A stretch of DNA of 64,000 bases from Kribbella soli (GTDB lineage: Bacteria > Actinomycetota > Actinomycetes > Propionibacteriales > Kribbellaceae). The notes beneath the pieces were generated by a model. That model was not told where the DNA came from. It worked only from the letters and a program-made list of their open reading frames with translations, and searched no databases. The translations under genes were made by a program, and so were the position numbers. The stretch is taken from assembly GCF_004331345.1 (NCBI RefSeq), contig NZ_SJJZ01000003.1, positions 124,001 through 188,000 of the forward strand. Reading direction: 5' to 3'. The stretch's first letter is position 1, and each line of letters begins with the position of its first letter. Below are positions 51,551 through 60,012 of the stretch, in pieces.

Positions 51551-53437
51551 CTACGTACCCGGGCGGTCGCCGGCAGTGTCCGGCTCACTGAGAGCTTCTG
51601 CGTGCTGCGTGAGCTGCTCGGTGATCTCCCGCGCCACCTCTTGCCCGGTGAGTCCGATCGCCTGCAGTACGACGGCGCGCTTGGCGTGCTCGAGGAACTC
51701 CTGCGGCACGCCGAAGTCGCGGAACGGGGTATCGACGCCGGCATCGCGCAGAGCCTGGGCGATCATCGTGCCGCAGCCGCCGGCGCGGCCGTTGTCCTCG
51801 ATCGAGACGACCAGCTCGAAGTCCCTCGCCAGCTCGACCAGCTGCGGGTCCACGGGCTTCACCCAGCGCGGGTCGACCACGGTGACACCGAAACCGTGCG
51901 CCTCCAGGCGCTGCGCGACGTCGATCGCGGTCGCCGCCATCGCTCCGATGCCGACGAGCAGCACGTCCTTGCCGGACCGGCGGAGTACGTCGATCTGCCC
52001 GACGCGGTCGATCGCCTCGATGTCCGGGAACACCTCGCCCTTCGCGTACCGCAGCACCGTCGGGACGTCGTCGACCTCGATGGCCTCGTTCAGGAGCTCC
52101 TGGATCCGCTTGCCGTCCCGCGGCACGGCGAGGCGCAGCCCGGGGACGAGGTTGGCCAGCGACATGTCGTAGATGCCGTTGTGGGTCGGGCCGTCATCAC
52201 CAGTGACACCCGCACGGTCGAGGACGAACGTCACGCCGCACTTGTGCAGTGCGACGTCCAGCAGCAACTGGTCGAAGGCACGGTTGAGGAACGTCGAGTA
52301 GAGCCCGACGACCGGGTGCAGTCCGCCCAGCGCGAGACCGGCGGCGCTGGTCACCGCGTGCTGCTCGGCGATCCCGACGTCGAAGATCCGGTCCGGGAAC
52401 TCCTCCGCGAACGGCGCGAGCCCGGTCGGGTGCAGCATCGCCGCGGTGATCGCCACGACGTCCGGTCGCCGGTGGCCGATCTTGATCAGCTCGTCGGAGA
52501 ACACGTCCGTCCAGCCGCGCGGCTTGTTGACCGGGCGGACCTGGTGGAGGTTGTCCTCCTCGTCCTGCTCGGCGGCGGCGTACCCGAAGCCCTTCTTGGT
52601 GACCGCGTGCACGATCACCGGTCCGCCGAACGCCTTCGCGTTGCGGAGCGCGTCCTCGAGCGCCTGCCGGTCGTGGCCGTCGACGGGACCGACGTACTTG
52701 AGGCCGAGGTCCTCGAACATGCCCTGCGGGGCGAGCATGTCCTTCAGGCCCTTCTTGACGCCGTGCAGCACCTCGTACATCGGCGGGCCGACGTACGGCG
52801 TCCGGCCGAGGTTCTTCTTGATCAGGTCGAGGACCTTCTCGTACCGCGGGTTGGTGCGCAGGCTGGTCAGGTGGGTCGCGAGGCCGCCGACGGTCGGGCT
52901 GTACGAGCGGCCGTTGTCGTTGACGATGATGACGAGGTTGAGGTCCTTGGCGGCGGCGATGTTGTTCAGCGCCTCCCAGGCCATGCCGCCGGTGAGGGCG
53001 CCGTCGCCGATCACCGCGACCACGTGCCGGTCCTCGCCGCGCACCCGGTACGCCTTGGCCAGGCCGTCGGCGTACGACAGGGCGGTCGAGGCGTGGCAGT
53101 TCTCGATGACGTCGTGCTCGGATTCGGCCTGGCTCGGGTACCCGGACAGGCCGCCCTGCTGACGGAGCGTGCCGAACTCCCCCGCCCGGCCGGTGACGAG
53201 CTTGTGCACGTACGCCTGGTGGCCGATGTCGAAGAGGAGCCGGTCCTGCGGGGAGTCGAACACCCGGTGCATCGCCAGGGTGATTTCGACCATGCCGAGG
53301 TTCGGGCCGAGGTGGCCCCCGGTGCGGGTCACCGTCTCGACCAGCACGTCCCGGATCTCGGTCGCCAGATCGGTCAGCTGTTGATCGGTCAGCTTCTTGA
53401 GGTCCGCCGGACCCTCCACCGTCTCCAGCACGCGCAT
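51551..53437 (-). CDS. dxs: 1-deoxy-D-xylulose-5-phosphate synthase
   Basis: Condenses pyruvate and glyceraldehyde-3-phosphate, with thiamine diphosphate, in the first step of the MEP isoprenoid pathway. The 628-residue enzyme shows [10 protein letters not shown], the ThDP/Mg motif [16 protein letters not shown] with IVNDNG, the catalytic Glu region [12 protein letters not shown], and the C-terminal transketolase domain ([18 protein letters not shown]). ATG 53437 is followed by the normal Dxs start ([17 protein letters not shown]). Confidence 0.96.
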   Translation of the reverse strand: MRVLETVEGPADLKKLTDQQLTDLATEIRDVLVETVTRTGGHLGPNLGMVEITLAMHRVFDSPQDRLLFDIGHQAYVHKLVTGRAGEFGTLRQQGGLSGYPSQAESEHDVIENCHASTALSYADGLAKAYRVRGEDRHVVAVIGDGALTGGMAWEALNNIAAAKDLNLVIIVNDNGRSYSPTVGGLATHLTSLRTNPRYEKVLDLIKKNLGRTPYVGPPMYEVLHGVKKGLKDMLAPQGMFEDLGLKYVGPVDGHDRQALEDALRNAKAFGGPVIVHAVTKKGFGYAAAEQDEEDNLHQVRPVNKPRGWTDVFSDELIKIGHRRPDVVAITAAMLHPTGLAPFAEEFPDRIFDVGIAEQHAVTSAAGLALGGLHPVVGLYSTFLNRAFDQLLLDVALHKCGVTFVLDRAGVTGDDGPTHNGIYDMSLANLVPGLRLAVPRDGKRIQELLNEAIEVDDVPTVLRYAKGEVFPDIEAIDRVGQIDVLRRSGKDVLLVGIGAMAATAIDVAQRLEAHGFGVTVVDPRWVKPVDPQLVELARDFELVVSIEDNGRAGGCGTMIAQALRDAGVDTPFRDFGVPQEFLEHAKRAVVLQAIGLTGQEVAREITEQLTQHAEALSEPDTAGDRPGT

Positions 53438-53538
53438 CGAGCTCCTCCCGCGGGTCGTCCTCGAATGCTTGAGTCTATATCTCGGACTCCAAGACGCCCG
53501 CCGGGTGTGCCTTGTTCGGAGGTGTGGTGGGTCTCACT

Positions 53539-53544
53539 TAGGGT
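53539..53544 (+). promoter_or_regulatory. Candidate -10 box (TAGGGT) for the first DUF402 gene
   Basis: TAGGGT ends 6 nt before GTG 53551 in the divergent gap with dxs, a leaderless spacing. Confidence 0.35.
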
Positions 53545-53550
53545 GATCGT

Positions 53551-54057
53551 GTGGAGATGGTGAGGACCCTGTTCCGGAAGTACGACGGGCAGCCGCATCG
53601 GCTGGTCGAGGCGGTCCGGCTCGGCGAGGACGAGCACGGCCTCTGGGTCGGCTCCGCTCCCGGTACCCGCGGTCAGCGTGCGGACGGCAGCTGGACCACG
53701 ATCGACCACCACCGGGTCCGGCTGTTCCCGCACGGCCAGTGGTGGAGCGCGCTGTTCAACGACGAGCCGCATCAGACCGCGATCTACTGCGACATCACGA
53801 TGCCGGCCGAGTTCGGCGTCGACTCGGTCACCGCCGTCGACCTCGACCTCGACATCCGCCTGCTCCGCGACGGCACCGTGCACGTGATGGACGAGGACGA
53901 GTTCCACGAACACCAGGTCCGCTACAACTACCCGCCCCAGGTGATAGCCACTGCGCGGGCGACCTGCGACTTCCTCGCCACCACCATCACCACAGCAGAA
54001 CCGTTCGTCACGGCGTACAAGCCGTACCTCGAACAGATCCGCGCGCTCGCGCGGTAA
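53551..54057 (+). CDS. DUF402 (nucleoside-di/triphosphatase-like) protein, paralog 1
   Basis: A 168-residue beta-barrel protein of the DUF402/FomD-like family. Known members hydrolyse nucleotide phosphates with Mg2+/Mn2+ bound by acidic residues. The conserved stretch ALFNDEPHQTAIYCDIT is followed by VDLDLDIRLLRDGTVHVMDEDEFHEH, which supplies those acids. GTG 53551 is used; ATG 53557 is an alternative. It is about half identical by eye to the gene at 57011, and the two flank the DUF4132 pair. A 12-bp hairpin overlaps its stop codon. Confidence 0.85.
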   Translation: MEMVRTLFRKYDGQPHRLVEAVRLGEDEHGLWVGSAPGTRGQRADGSWTTIDHHRVRLFPHGQWWSALFNDEPHQTAIYCDITMPAEFGVDSVTAVDLDLDIRLLRDGTVHVMDEDEFHEHQVRYNYPPQVIATARATCDFLATTITTAEPFVTAYKPYLEQIRALAR

Positions 54058-54103
54058 CCGGCTCTCGTCGGCTAGGAGCCCCCCTGAACCAACGAGAGCC
54101 GGT
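54057..54103 (+). terminator. Hairpin overlapping the end of the first DUF402 gene
   Basis: A perfect 12-bp stem (54057-54068 with 54092-54103, arm ACCGGCTCTCGT) encloses a 23-nt loop with a small inner stem. The left arm begins in the stop codon. No T-run follows, so it may be a weak terminator or an mRNA 3' stabiliser. Confidence 0.5.
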
Positions 54104-54229
54104 CACGATGACGACCTCTGGGCCGGCACCCCACCATGCTCCGTCGCATTCCGCGATCGGTCCACTCCTCACAGCAAAGTTGCATGAAGTTGCAGAACCG
54201 CTGAGCCCCTGGAGGGCGGTCGGCTGACT

Positions 54230-54571
54230 ATGCTGCGGCGGGTGGGGATCACGGTGAAGATCGTTGATGTGTCGGGGGCAGGGCGGGTCGGTACGACGAC
54301 GCTGCTGGAGGGGGTTTCGAGCAGGATCACGCTGCGCGACCTGGTCCTGACGCGTGTCCGGGACGAAGTGGCGCGCTTCAACGCCGCGCCGGACAAACAG
54401 CGGCACCTCGACTGGGAGCGGCAGGCGGATCGGGCGATCGAGGCGTTCGGACGCAACGGGTTCTTCGTGCTGGTCGACGACCGGCAGGTGACCGAGCTCG
54501 ACGAGGAACTCGAGCTGACCGCGGACTCCGACATCCGCTTCGTCCACCTGATTCAGCTGGTCGGCGGCTGA
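54230..54571 (+). CDS. Small beta-grasp (ubiquitin/MoaD/ThiS-like) candidate ending in Gly-Gly
   Basis: A 113-residue protein with no recognised family. I see a first strand (GITVKIVDVSG), then a strand and long amphipathic helix (RITLRDLVLTRVRDEVARFN). A charged insert precedes FFVLVDDRQVTELDEELEL, then DIRFVHLIQLVGG at the very end. The order of elements and the exposed C-terminal Gly-Gly resemble ubiquitin-like and sulfur-carrier proteins. This is inference from pattern, not a database hit. Its stop lies 2 nt before the DUF4132 start. ATG 54230 overlaps a TATGCT -10-like box whose spacing would favour GTG 54242 (four codons later) as a leaderless start. Confidence 0.7.
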   Translation: MLRRVGITVKIVDVSGAGRVGTTTLLEGVSSRITLRDLVLTRVRDEVARFNAAPDKQRHLDWERQADRAIEAFGRNGFFVLVDDRQVTELDEELELTADSDIRFVHLIQLVGG

Positions 54572-54573
54572 GC

Positions 54574-56985
54574 ATGGCAGGCGACGGTGAGGCGGCCGCG
54601 CTGGTGGCCGCGGCGCTGCAGACCCTTCGTAGCCGGTCCTGGACAGCTGACGGAGACGCGCGGGCGATGCCCGAGATCCAGGCGATCCTGCAGGCCACGG
54701 ACGCACTACGGCTGGAGTGCATCCTGACCGTCTCGGAGCAGGTCGACAGCTATCACTGCGCCCAACTGTTGTCGGTGATCGCGCGGAAGCGCGTCCAGCT
54801 CACGGCGGAGCACATCGAACGGTTGCTGACCCTGCGCATCGGGCAGTTCGAGCAGTCCCAGGCATGGCGGAGCAGCGAGGCGCTCCGCGCGGTGAGCCGC
54901 CAGATCGAGCACGCGTACGCCGCGCTTCCCGGCGCCGAGCAGGAGCCTTTGAAACCACTCCTCGCGTGTGCGGCCGAGCAGGTTCAGGACGCGGCGACGG
55001 CGACCAGGCTGCGGAAACTCGTAGGCGATGAGGACGGGCTCCGCGTCGACCTGATCGACGAGAGCGACGACATCGGCCCTCGCCTGCGCAGCGCGTTCGA
55101 GGCAGCCGACGAACCGGCCGAAGCGCTTGCGGCGGCACTCGATCTCCTCGCGGCGTTTCCCGCCCAGGGCAAGCCGTCGAAGAAGTGGCTCACCGAGGCC
55201 GAGCGCGTCACCAGCCTGTTGTCCAAGCCCGCGGCTCTGATCGGCACCCTCCTCGACGCGGCGCTCGACGCGGCCGACATCGAACCGCAGCGCACCACCG
55301 CCGTCACCCGCTACATCACCGCGGGCAACGAGTCCTTCCTGTGTGGCGTTGTCGCAATCGCCGGCGTACTGCGGGACTCGACGCTCCTGCCGCAGCTCCG
55401 GCGGCTCGCGATCAAGACGGTGACCGTGATCGGAGGCCAGTTCGGCAATCCTCGAAGCCTCCGGCTCGCCAACTCGTCGGCGCAGGCGATGGCCGATATC
55501 GGCGGGGCGTCGTCGATCACCGAGTTGCTCGCGCTCGAGCGTTCCGTTCGGCACGGGACGCTGCTGAGGCAGATCCGCAAGGCCATCGACGCGCTCGCCT
55601 CCGCGCAGGGACTGACCCGCGACCAGCTGCTGGAGCGCGCCGTCGAAACCCATGACCTCGACGCCGACGGCAAGCGCCGACAACCGCTGACGCGGGGATC
55701 GGCCGAGGTCGTGGTGGACGGACGGACGGCAGCACTTCTGTACGTCGACGAGAAGCAGACTCCCCGGAAGTCGGTACCTCCGGACGTGAAGCAGGCAGAT
55801 GCCGAAACGCTCGGCGCGCTCCGCAACGAGCTCAAGGCGATCCGGAAGACGATCGCCGGCGAGCGCGTGCGGCTGGACGGCCTGATGGCAACGGACCGCC
55901 GCTGGCCGCTGGGCAACTGGCGCACCTGGTACCTGGATCATCCGATCACCGGCCGGATGACACGCACGCTGGTCTGGGTGTTCAGCACCCCGGAAGGTCC
56001 GGACGTCGTCGGAGTTCCCCTCGATGCCGCGACGGTGATCACGAGTTCGGGTCAGCAGGCCGGGATTCCGCCGGACGCGGAGGTGCGGCTCTGGCACCCG
56101 ATCCACGCAACGGCCGACGACGTACGCGCCTGGCGACGGTACTTGCTCGAGCAGCAGGTCGTTCAGCCGTTCAAGCAGGCGTTCCGCGAGCTCTACGTGC
56201 TGACGCCTGCCGAGGAACAGACCCGCGCGTACTCGAACCGTTTCGCCGGTCACGTCTTCGGGCAGGTCCAGGCCCGTGCGTTGATGAAAGGGCGGGGCTG
56301 GGCGCCGGTCGCGGTCGCCTGGTGGGACGACGGTATCGACCACGGCGTTGCCCGGCGTACCTTCGACGCCGCCGGGATCCGCGCCGAGTTCTACTTCGAC
56401 CCGATCCACGACCTGGAGCCGGCCGCGACCGATCTCTACCCGTACTGCACCAGCGATCAGGTGCGGTTCGTCGACGTACGGACCGATGACTCGATCGGGC
56501 TCGCCGACGTGCCGCCGCTCGTCCTGACCGAGGCGCTGCGTGACGTCGACCTGTTCGTCGGCGTCACGTCGATCGGCGCCGATCCGGAATGGCTCGACCG
56601 TGGCACCGAGCGTCGCTTCGAGACGTACTGGCATACGTTCGGCTTCGGCGAACTGTCCGCCGCCGGCGAGATCCGCCGCGAGGTGCTCGAACAACTCGTC
56701 CCGCGGCTGGCCATCGCCGACCGGTGCGCGTTCGAGGACCGCTACCTGACGGTGCGCGGCGACCTCCGGACGTACCGGATCCATCTGGGCAGCGGCAACA
56801 TCCTGATGTCGCCGAACGACCAGTACCTCTGCATCGTCGCCGCCCGGGACAGCCAGGCGCAGAAGCTGTTCCTCCCCTTCGACGACGACCCGGTCCTCAG
56901 CCTGGTGCTCAGCAAGGCGTTCCTGCTCGCGAACGACACGGCGATCGAGGACCCCACGATCACCGCCCAGATCAACCGTCGCTGA
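54574..56985 (+). CDS. DUF4132 domain protein (MolR/YehI-like)
   Basis: An 803-residue cytoplasmic protein. Residues about 1-330 are helical and HEAT-like (for example VVAIAGVLRDSTLLPQLRRLA, then ANSSAQAMADIGG). The DUF4132 core follows from about 435 (WRTWYLDHPITGRMTRTLVWVF, VRLWHPIHATADDVRAWRRYL, QPFKQAFRELYVLTPAEEQT, YSNRFAGHVF). It ends with a domain typical of the family tail (GSGNILMSPNDQYLCIVA, LFLPFDDDPVLSLVLSKAFLL). The family includes E. coli MolR/YehI, and its biochemical role is unresolved. No WGR domain is present. It is translated with the Gly-Gly protein. A TAGGTT hexamer after the stop starts the next unit. Confidence 0.85.
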   Translation: MAGDGEAAALVAAALQTLRSRSWTADGDARAMPEIQAILQATDALRLECILTVSEQVDSYHCAQLLSVIARKRVQLTAEHIERLLTLRIGQFEQSQAWRSSEALRAVSRQIEHAYAALPGAEQEPLKPLLACAAEQVQDAATATRLRKLVGDEDGLRVDLIDESDDIGPRLRSAFEAADEPAEALAAALDLLAAFPAQGKPSKKWLTEAERVTSLLSKPAALIGTLLDAALDAADIEPQRTTAVTRYITAGNESFLCGVVAIAGVLRDSTLLPQLRRLAIKTVTVIGGQFGNPRSLRLANSSAQAMADIGGASSITELLALERSVRHGTLLRQIRKAIDALASAQGLTRDQLLERAVETHDLDADGKRRQPLTRGSAEVVVDGRTAALLYVDEKQTPRKSVPPDVKQADAETLGALRNELKAIRKTIAGERVRLDGLMATDRRWPLGNWRTWYLDHPITGRMTRTLVWVFSTPEGPDVVGVPLDAATVITSSGQQAGIPPDAEVRLWHPIHATADDVRAWRRYLLEQQVVQPFKQAFRELYVLTPAEEQTRAYSNRFAGHVFGQVQARALMKGRGWAPVAVAWWDDGIDHGVARRTFDAAGIRAEFYFDPIHDLEPAATDLYPYCTSDQVRFVDVRTDDSIGLADVPPLVLTEALRDVDLFVGVTSIGADPEWLDRGTERRFETYWHTFGFGELSAAGEIRREVLEQLVPRLAIADRCAFEDRYLTVRGDLRTYRIHLGSGNILMSPNDQYLCIVAARDSQAQKLFLPFDDDPVLSLVLSKAFLLANDTAIEDPTITAQINRR

Positions 56986-56997
56986 CCCGCCGGCCGA

Positions 56998-57003
56998 TAG
57001 GTT
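56998..57003 (+). promoter_or_regulatory. Candidate -10 box (TAGGTT) for the second DUF402 gene
   Basis: TAGGTT ends 7 nt before ATG 57011, a leaderless spacing, directly after the DUF4132 stop. Confidence 0.4.
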
Positions 57004-57010
57004 TGGGGTC

Positions 57011-57505
57011 ATGCGTGATGTGCGGGTGGTCTATCGCAAGTTCGACGAGAAGCTGCATTGGCACCAGTGGATGCGGTACCTGGGCGAGGACGAGTACGGC
57101 GTCTGGCTGGGCGCCCCGGCGGGGTCCGTGTCGCAACGCGGGGACGAGCCGGCGGTGACCCAGGAGCAGGCGCATGTGCAGCTGTTCCCGCGGGACAAGT
57201 GGTTCACCGCGATCTTCAACGACGAGCCGCGGCACACCGAGATCTACGCGGACATCACCACGCCGGTCGAGTTCTCCGACGACGTGGTGACGATGATCGA
57301 CCTCGACCTGGACGTGATCAAGCGCCGCGACGGGACCGTCTTCATCGACGACGAGGACGAGTTCGCCGAGCACCAGGTGAAGTACAGCTACCCGCCCGAC
57401 GTGATCGCCACCGCACGGCAGACCTGCGACTGGCTCGTCGGCGCGGTGTCCACCGACGAGCCCTTCCTGACCGTCTACAAGACCCACCTCGACAAGATCC
57501 GCTAG
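57011..57505 (+). CDS. DUF402 protein, paralog 2
   Basis: A 164-residue paralog of the gene at 53551, with the same AIFNDEPRHTEIYADIT and IDLDLDVIKRRDGTVFIDDEDEFAEH stretches and the same C-terminal VIATARQTCDWL helix. The acidic metal-binding positions are kept, so it should also be a nucleotide phosphohydrolase-like protein. It stands in the same orientation as the DUF4132 pair and closes the block. Confidence 0.85.
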   Translation: MRDVRVVYRKFDEKLHWHQWMRYLGEDEYGVWLGAPAGSVSQRGDEPAVTQEQAHVQLFPRDKWFTAIFNDEPRHTEIYADITTPVEFSDDVVTMIDLDLDVIKRRDGTVFIDDEDEFAEHQVKYSYPPDVIATARQTCDWLVGAVSTDEPFLTVYKTHLDKIR

Positions 57506-57507
57506 GA

Positions 57508-58308
57508 CTACAGCGAGGTCCGGCCCATCGCCACGGCGATGACGCCGACGACGGTCAGCAGCAGCGCCGAACCGGGGTGCATGCCGATCGAGATCCGGAT
57601 GTCCCGCTTCTTCCAGGCCAGGTGGACGCCGGGGTAGAGGAAGACGAGCTTGGACAAGACCGTCCACGGCGCCCAGAAGTGGTAGACCGAGAAGAAGAAC
57701 ACGTTGAAGAACGGTGCCCATCCGCGGAGCTGCGCCAGGCGGGGCAGCAGGAATCCCCGGAAGTAGTACTCCTCGATGAGCGGCAGGAACCAGCCGGTGA
57801 ACGGGCCGCAGATCAGCAGGGTGGTCAGGAGCTTCTGCTGCGAGTAGCCGTTCAGGTACGACGTGGCGCTGTCGCCGGTGCCCGCGTAGTGGATCCACGA
57901 GAAGGCGTTGTCGTAGAGAAAGTTGTCCAGCGGCGTCAGCGAGAGCGACACGACGGTCATCCACACGAGGCAGAAGCTGATCAGCGCGATGAGCTTGCCG
58001 CGCGGGACCGGACGGTCCATGTACTGCAGCGCACCGCCACGCAGGCAGTAGCGGCCGGTGGCCTGCTTACCCAGCCAGGCCATGCCGAGCAGGAGCGGGA
58101 AGAGGACAACCGCCAAGGCGACCGCCCAGGCCAGGAAGGGCGGGTAGCCGATCGCCCTGACGAGCGGCGCCGCGACGAACGCGTAGACGGCGACGATCAG
58201 CGCGCCAGGCACCAGGTGCAGAGCGATGGACAGAGGGATCGAGTGCTTGTCGGCGAGGAGGACCTCGACGAACTTCGGACGGGGCTTGGTGTGCGTGACT
58301 TGGTTCAT
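57508..58308 (-). CDS. CPBP-family intramembrane metalloprotease
   Basis: A 266-residue protein with about eight membrane segments. The CPBP/Abi motif EEYYFRG lies around residue 176 in LIEEYYFRGFLLPRL, and the second His motif in FFFSVYHFWAP. These place zinc ligands inside the membrane, as in Rce1-like proteases. ATG 58308 is the chosen start. Its stop lies 2 bp from that of the convergent DUF402 gene. Substrate unknown. Confidence 0.88.
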   Translation of the reverse strand: MNQVTHTKPRPKFVEVLLADKHSIPLSIALHLVPGALIVAVYAFVAAPLVRAIGYPPFLAWAVALAVVLFPLLLGMAWLGKQATGRYCLRGGALQYMDRPVPRGKLIALISFCLVWMTVVSLSLTPLDNFLYDNAFSWIHYAGTGDSATSYLNGYSQQKLLTTLLICGPFTGWFLPLIEEYYFRGFLLPRLAQLRGWAPFFNVFFFSVYHFWAPWTVLSKLVFLYPGVHLAWKKRDIRISIGMHPGSALLLTVVGVIAVAMGRTSL

Positions 58309-58380
58309 GCCGAGAAGGTTCGCCGCCCGGCCTGACACGGACCCGCCACGACTCTGACGCGGTGCCGCCACCGCGAGCAG

Positions 58381-59886
58381 CTACCGAGCTAGATGGACGC
58401 TGAGCGTTCCGTTCTTGAGCATCATCACGCCGGGGAGCGGGCCGCGTTGGCCGGCGTACATGTCGGCGATGGGGGCGACCGTGAGGTAGAGGTTCTGGCC
58501 GGCCGGGACGTCGACGGCGATCGCGGGGAGCTCGATCGTGCGCCGTACGCCGCGGGCCGTGTACTTCTCGCGCAGCGGCATGGTGTTGTTCTGCACGACC
58601 TTCGCGGTGAGCGGGTTCTTGCCGACGCTCAGCGCGAAGTACGCCGCCGACCGCGGGATCACGGTGTAGACGTCGGCGCTCAGCGTGGGCGTGCCGGCGA
58701 TCGTGATCGGGCCCTTCGCGATCGGCAGGTTGACGGGCAGGCCGACACCGGTCGGCGCGACGATCTTGCCGAGCGGGTACCGTTTGTTCGGTGTCAGGTT
58801 CCGTTGTGTGAGGCAACGGCCGTCGGCGGTCGACAGGTGGTACGTGCCGAAGCCGGTCAGGCCGGTCGACATATGCAGGAGTTGCAGCTGCATGAAACGG
58901 ATCGACAGGCTCGAGAAGGTGGGCGATCCGAGCCCGATCGAGCACGGGTCGCCTGCGGTCGCGTAGCCGGGCGGTACGACGCTGGGGAGCGTGTGACCGC
59001 CGTTGTACCCGACGAAGATCGACTTGGCCCGGGCGCGGGCGGTCAGCGCCCGGTCGAAGTTCGTGAGTCCCTGGTTGAGGTTGAACAGGTTGTCGGAGAT
59101 GCCCTGGCCGAACAGCACCGGGAGGTCGAGCTTGCGGCCCTGCTGCACGTGCCACGCCGGCCCGTTGTGCGCGAAGAACGCGTCGAGATCGCGCCCGGCC
59201 TTCCCGACCGGCCAGGTACCGGTCGCGATCAGCGCCACGAAGGCGGCCGACACCGCGGGCGGCAGATGCGTGCCGCCGCCGGCGAACAGGATCGACAGCC
59301 ACATCGTCCGGGCGGCCTCCTGCGGCGCGAGGCTCTGCTTGAGATCCCACCAGGTGATCTCCGGAGCGAGCGCGTCGAACCGGGTCCGCCCGCGGTCGCG
59401 AAGCTCGGTGAAGGCACCGGCGAACTGGTACCCACCGCCGTACGACCCGCCGATGGCTCCGATCAGCGGATCGCCGGGGCGTTGCTTCGTCACCCAGTCC
59501 AGGCCCCCGACCAGATCGACGAGCTTCACCACGTCGCGGCCTTCGTAGTCCGGGTTCATCACGTGCGCGACGCCGGTGCTCTGTCCGAAGCTGCGCTGGT
59601 CGAAGCTGAGTACGCCGAAGCCCGCGTCGAGCCAGGCCTTGAACGCGGCCGGGTCCGTGGTCCGGCTGCCGCCCCAGCCGTGGCTGTGGAAGATCAGCGG
59701 CACGGTGTGCCCGGCCGAGGCTGACGCCGGTTTGAACAGCGAGTAGCAGATCCGTACTGGCGTCGTCGTACCAGGCTCTGGCACCGATGCGACACATCCG
59801 TTCGTCACCGTGCTGGAGGCTTCGGCCGACACCACCGGCGACAGGAGAAGTGCTACGACACCGAGCAGAGCAAGCACACGACGCAT
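58381..59886 (-). CDS. Secreted alpha/beta hydrolase (X-Pro dipeptidyl-peptidase S15-like)
   Basis: A 501-residue exported protein. The signal peptide (about 1-23) ends SAEAS. The alpha/beta-hydrolase domain (about 30-340) has FHSHGWGGS (oxyanion), FGVLSFDQRSFGQS and the nucleophile elbow GGSYGGG. The acid Asp is probably in GQGISDNLFN and the His in YNGGHTLP. The last ~130 residues form a beta-rich domain like that of S15/CocE hydrolases. Esterase or peptidase activity cannot be told apart. ATG 59886 has GGAG upstream. Confidence 0.88.
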   Translation of the reverse strand: MRRVLALLGVVALLLSPVVSAEASSTVTNGCVASVPEPGTTTPVRICYSLFKPASASAGHTVPLIFHSHGWGGSRTTDPAAFKAWLDAGFGVLSFDQRSFGQSTGVAHVMNPDYEGRDVVKLVDLVGGLDWVTKQRPGDPLIGAIGGSYGGGYQFAGAFTELRDRGRTRFDALAPEITWWDLKQSLAPQEAARTMWLSILFAGGGTHLPPAVSAAFVALIATGTWPVGKAGRDLDAFFAHNGPAWHVQQGRKLDLPVLFGQGISDNLFNLNQGLTNFDRALTARARAKSIFVGYNGGHTLPSVVPPGYATAGDPCSIGLGSPTFSSLSIRFMQLQLLHMSTGLTGFGTYHLSTADGRCLTQRNLTPNKRYPLGKIVAPTGVGLPVNLPIAKGPITIAGTPTLSADVYTVIPRSAAYFALSVGKNPLTAKVVQNNTMPLREKYTARGVRRTIELPAIAVDVPAGQNLYLTVAPIADMYAGQRGPLPGVMMLKNGTLSVHLAR

Positions 59887-60012
59887 CAGTCACTCCAGGT
59901 GATCGACGGATCTCGCTTCGCACACGCTAGAGGACACGTCTTCGCCTGACCAGACCCGAGGCTCAGCCGTGCGCGAACCGATGGGCGAATCCCGCGTCGG
60001 CACTGCGACACT

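Noticed and set aside
49817-53563. 1248-codon open frame on the plus strand across dxs and two HExxH genes
   Set aside because: Antisense shadow of three well-supported minus-strand genes; no domain or start signal.
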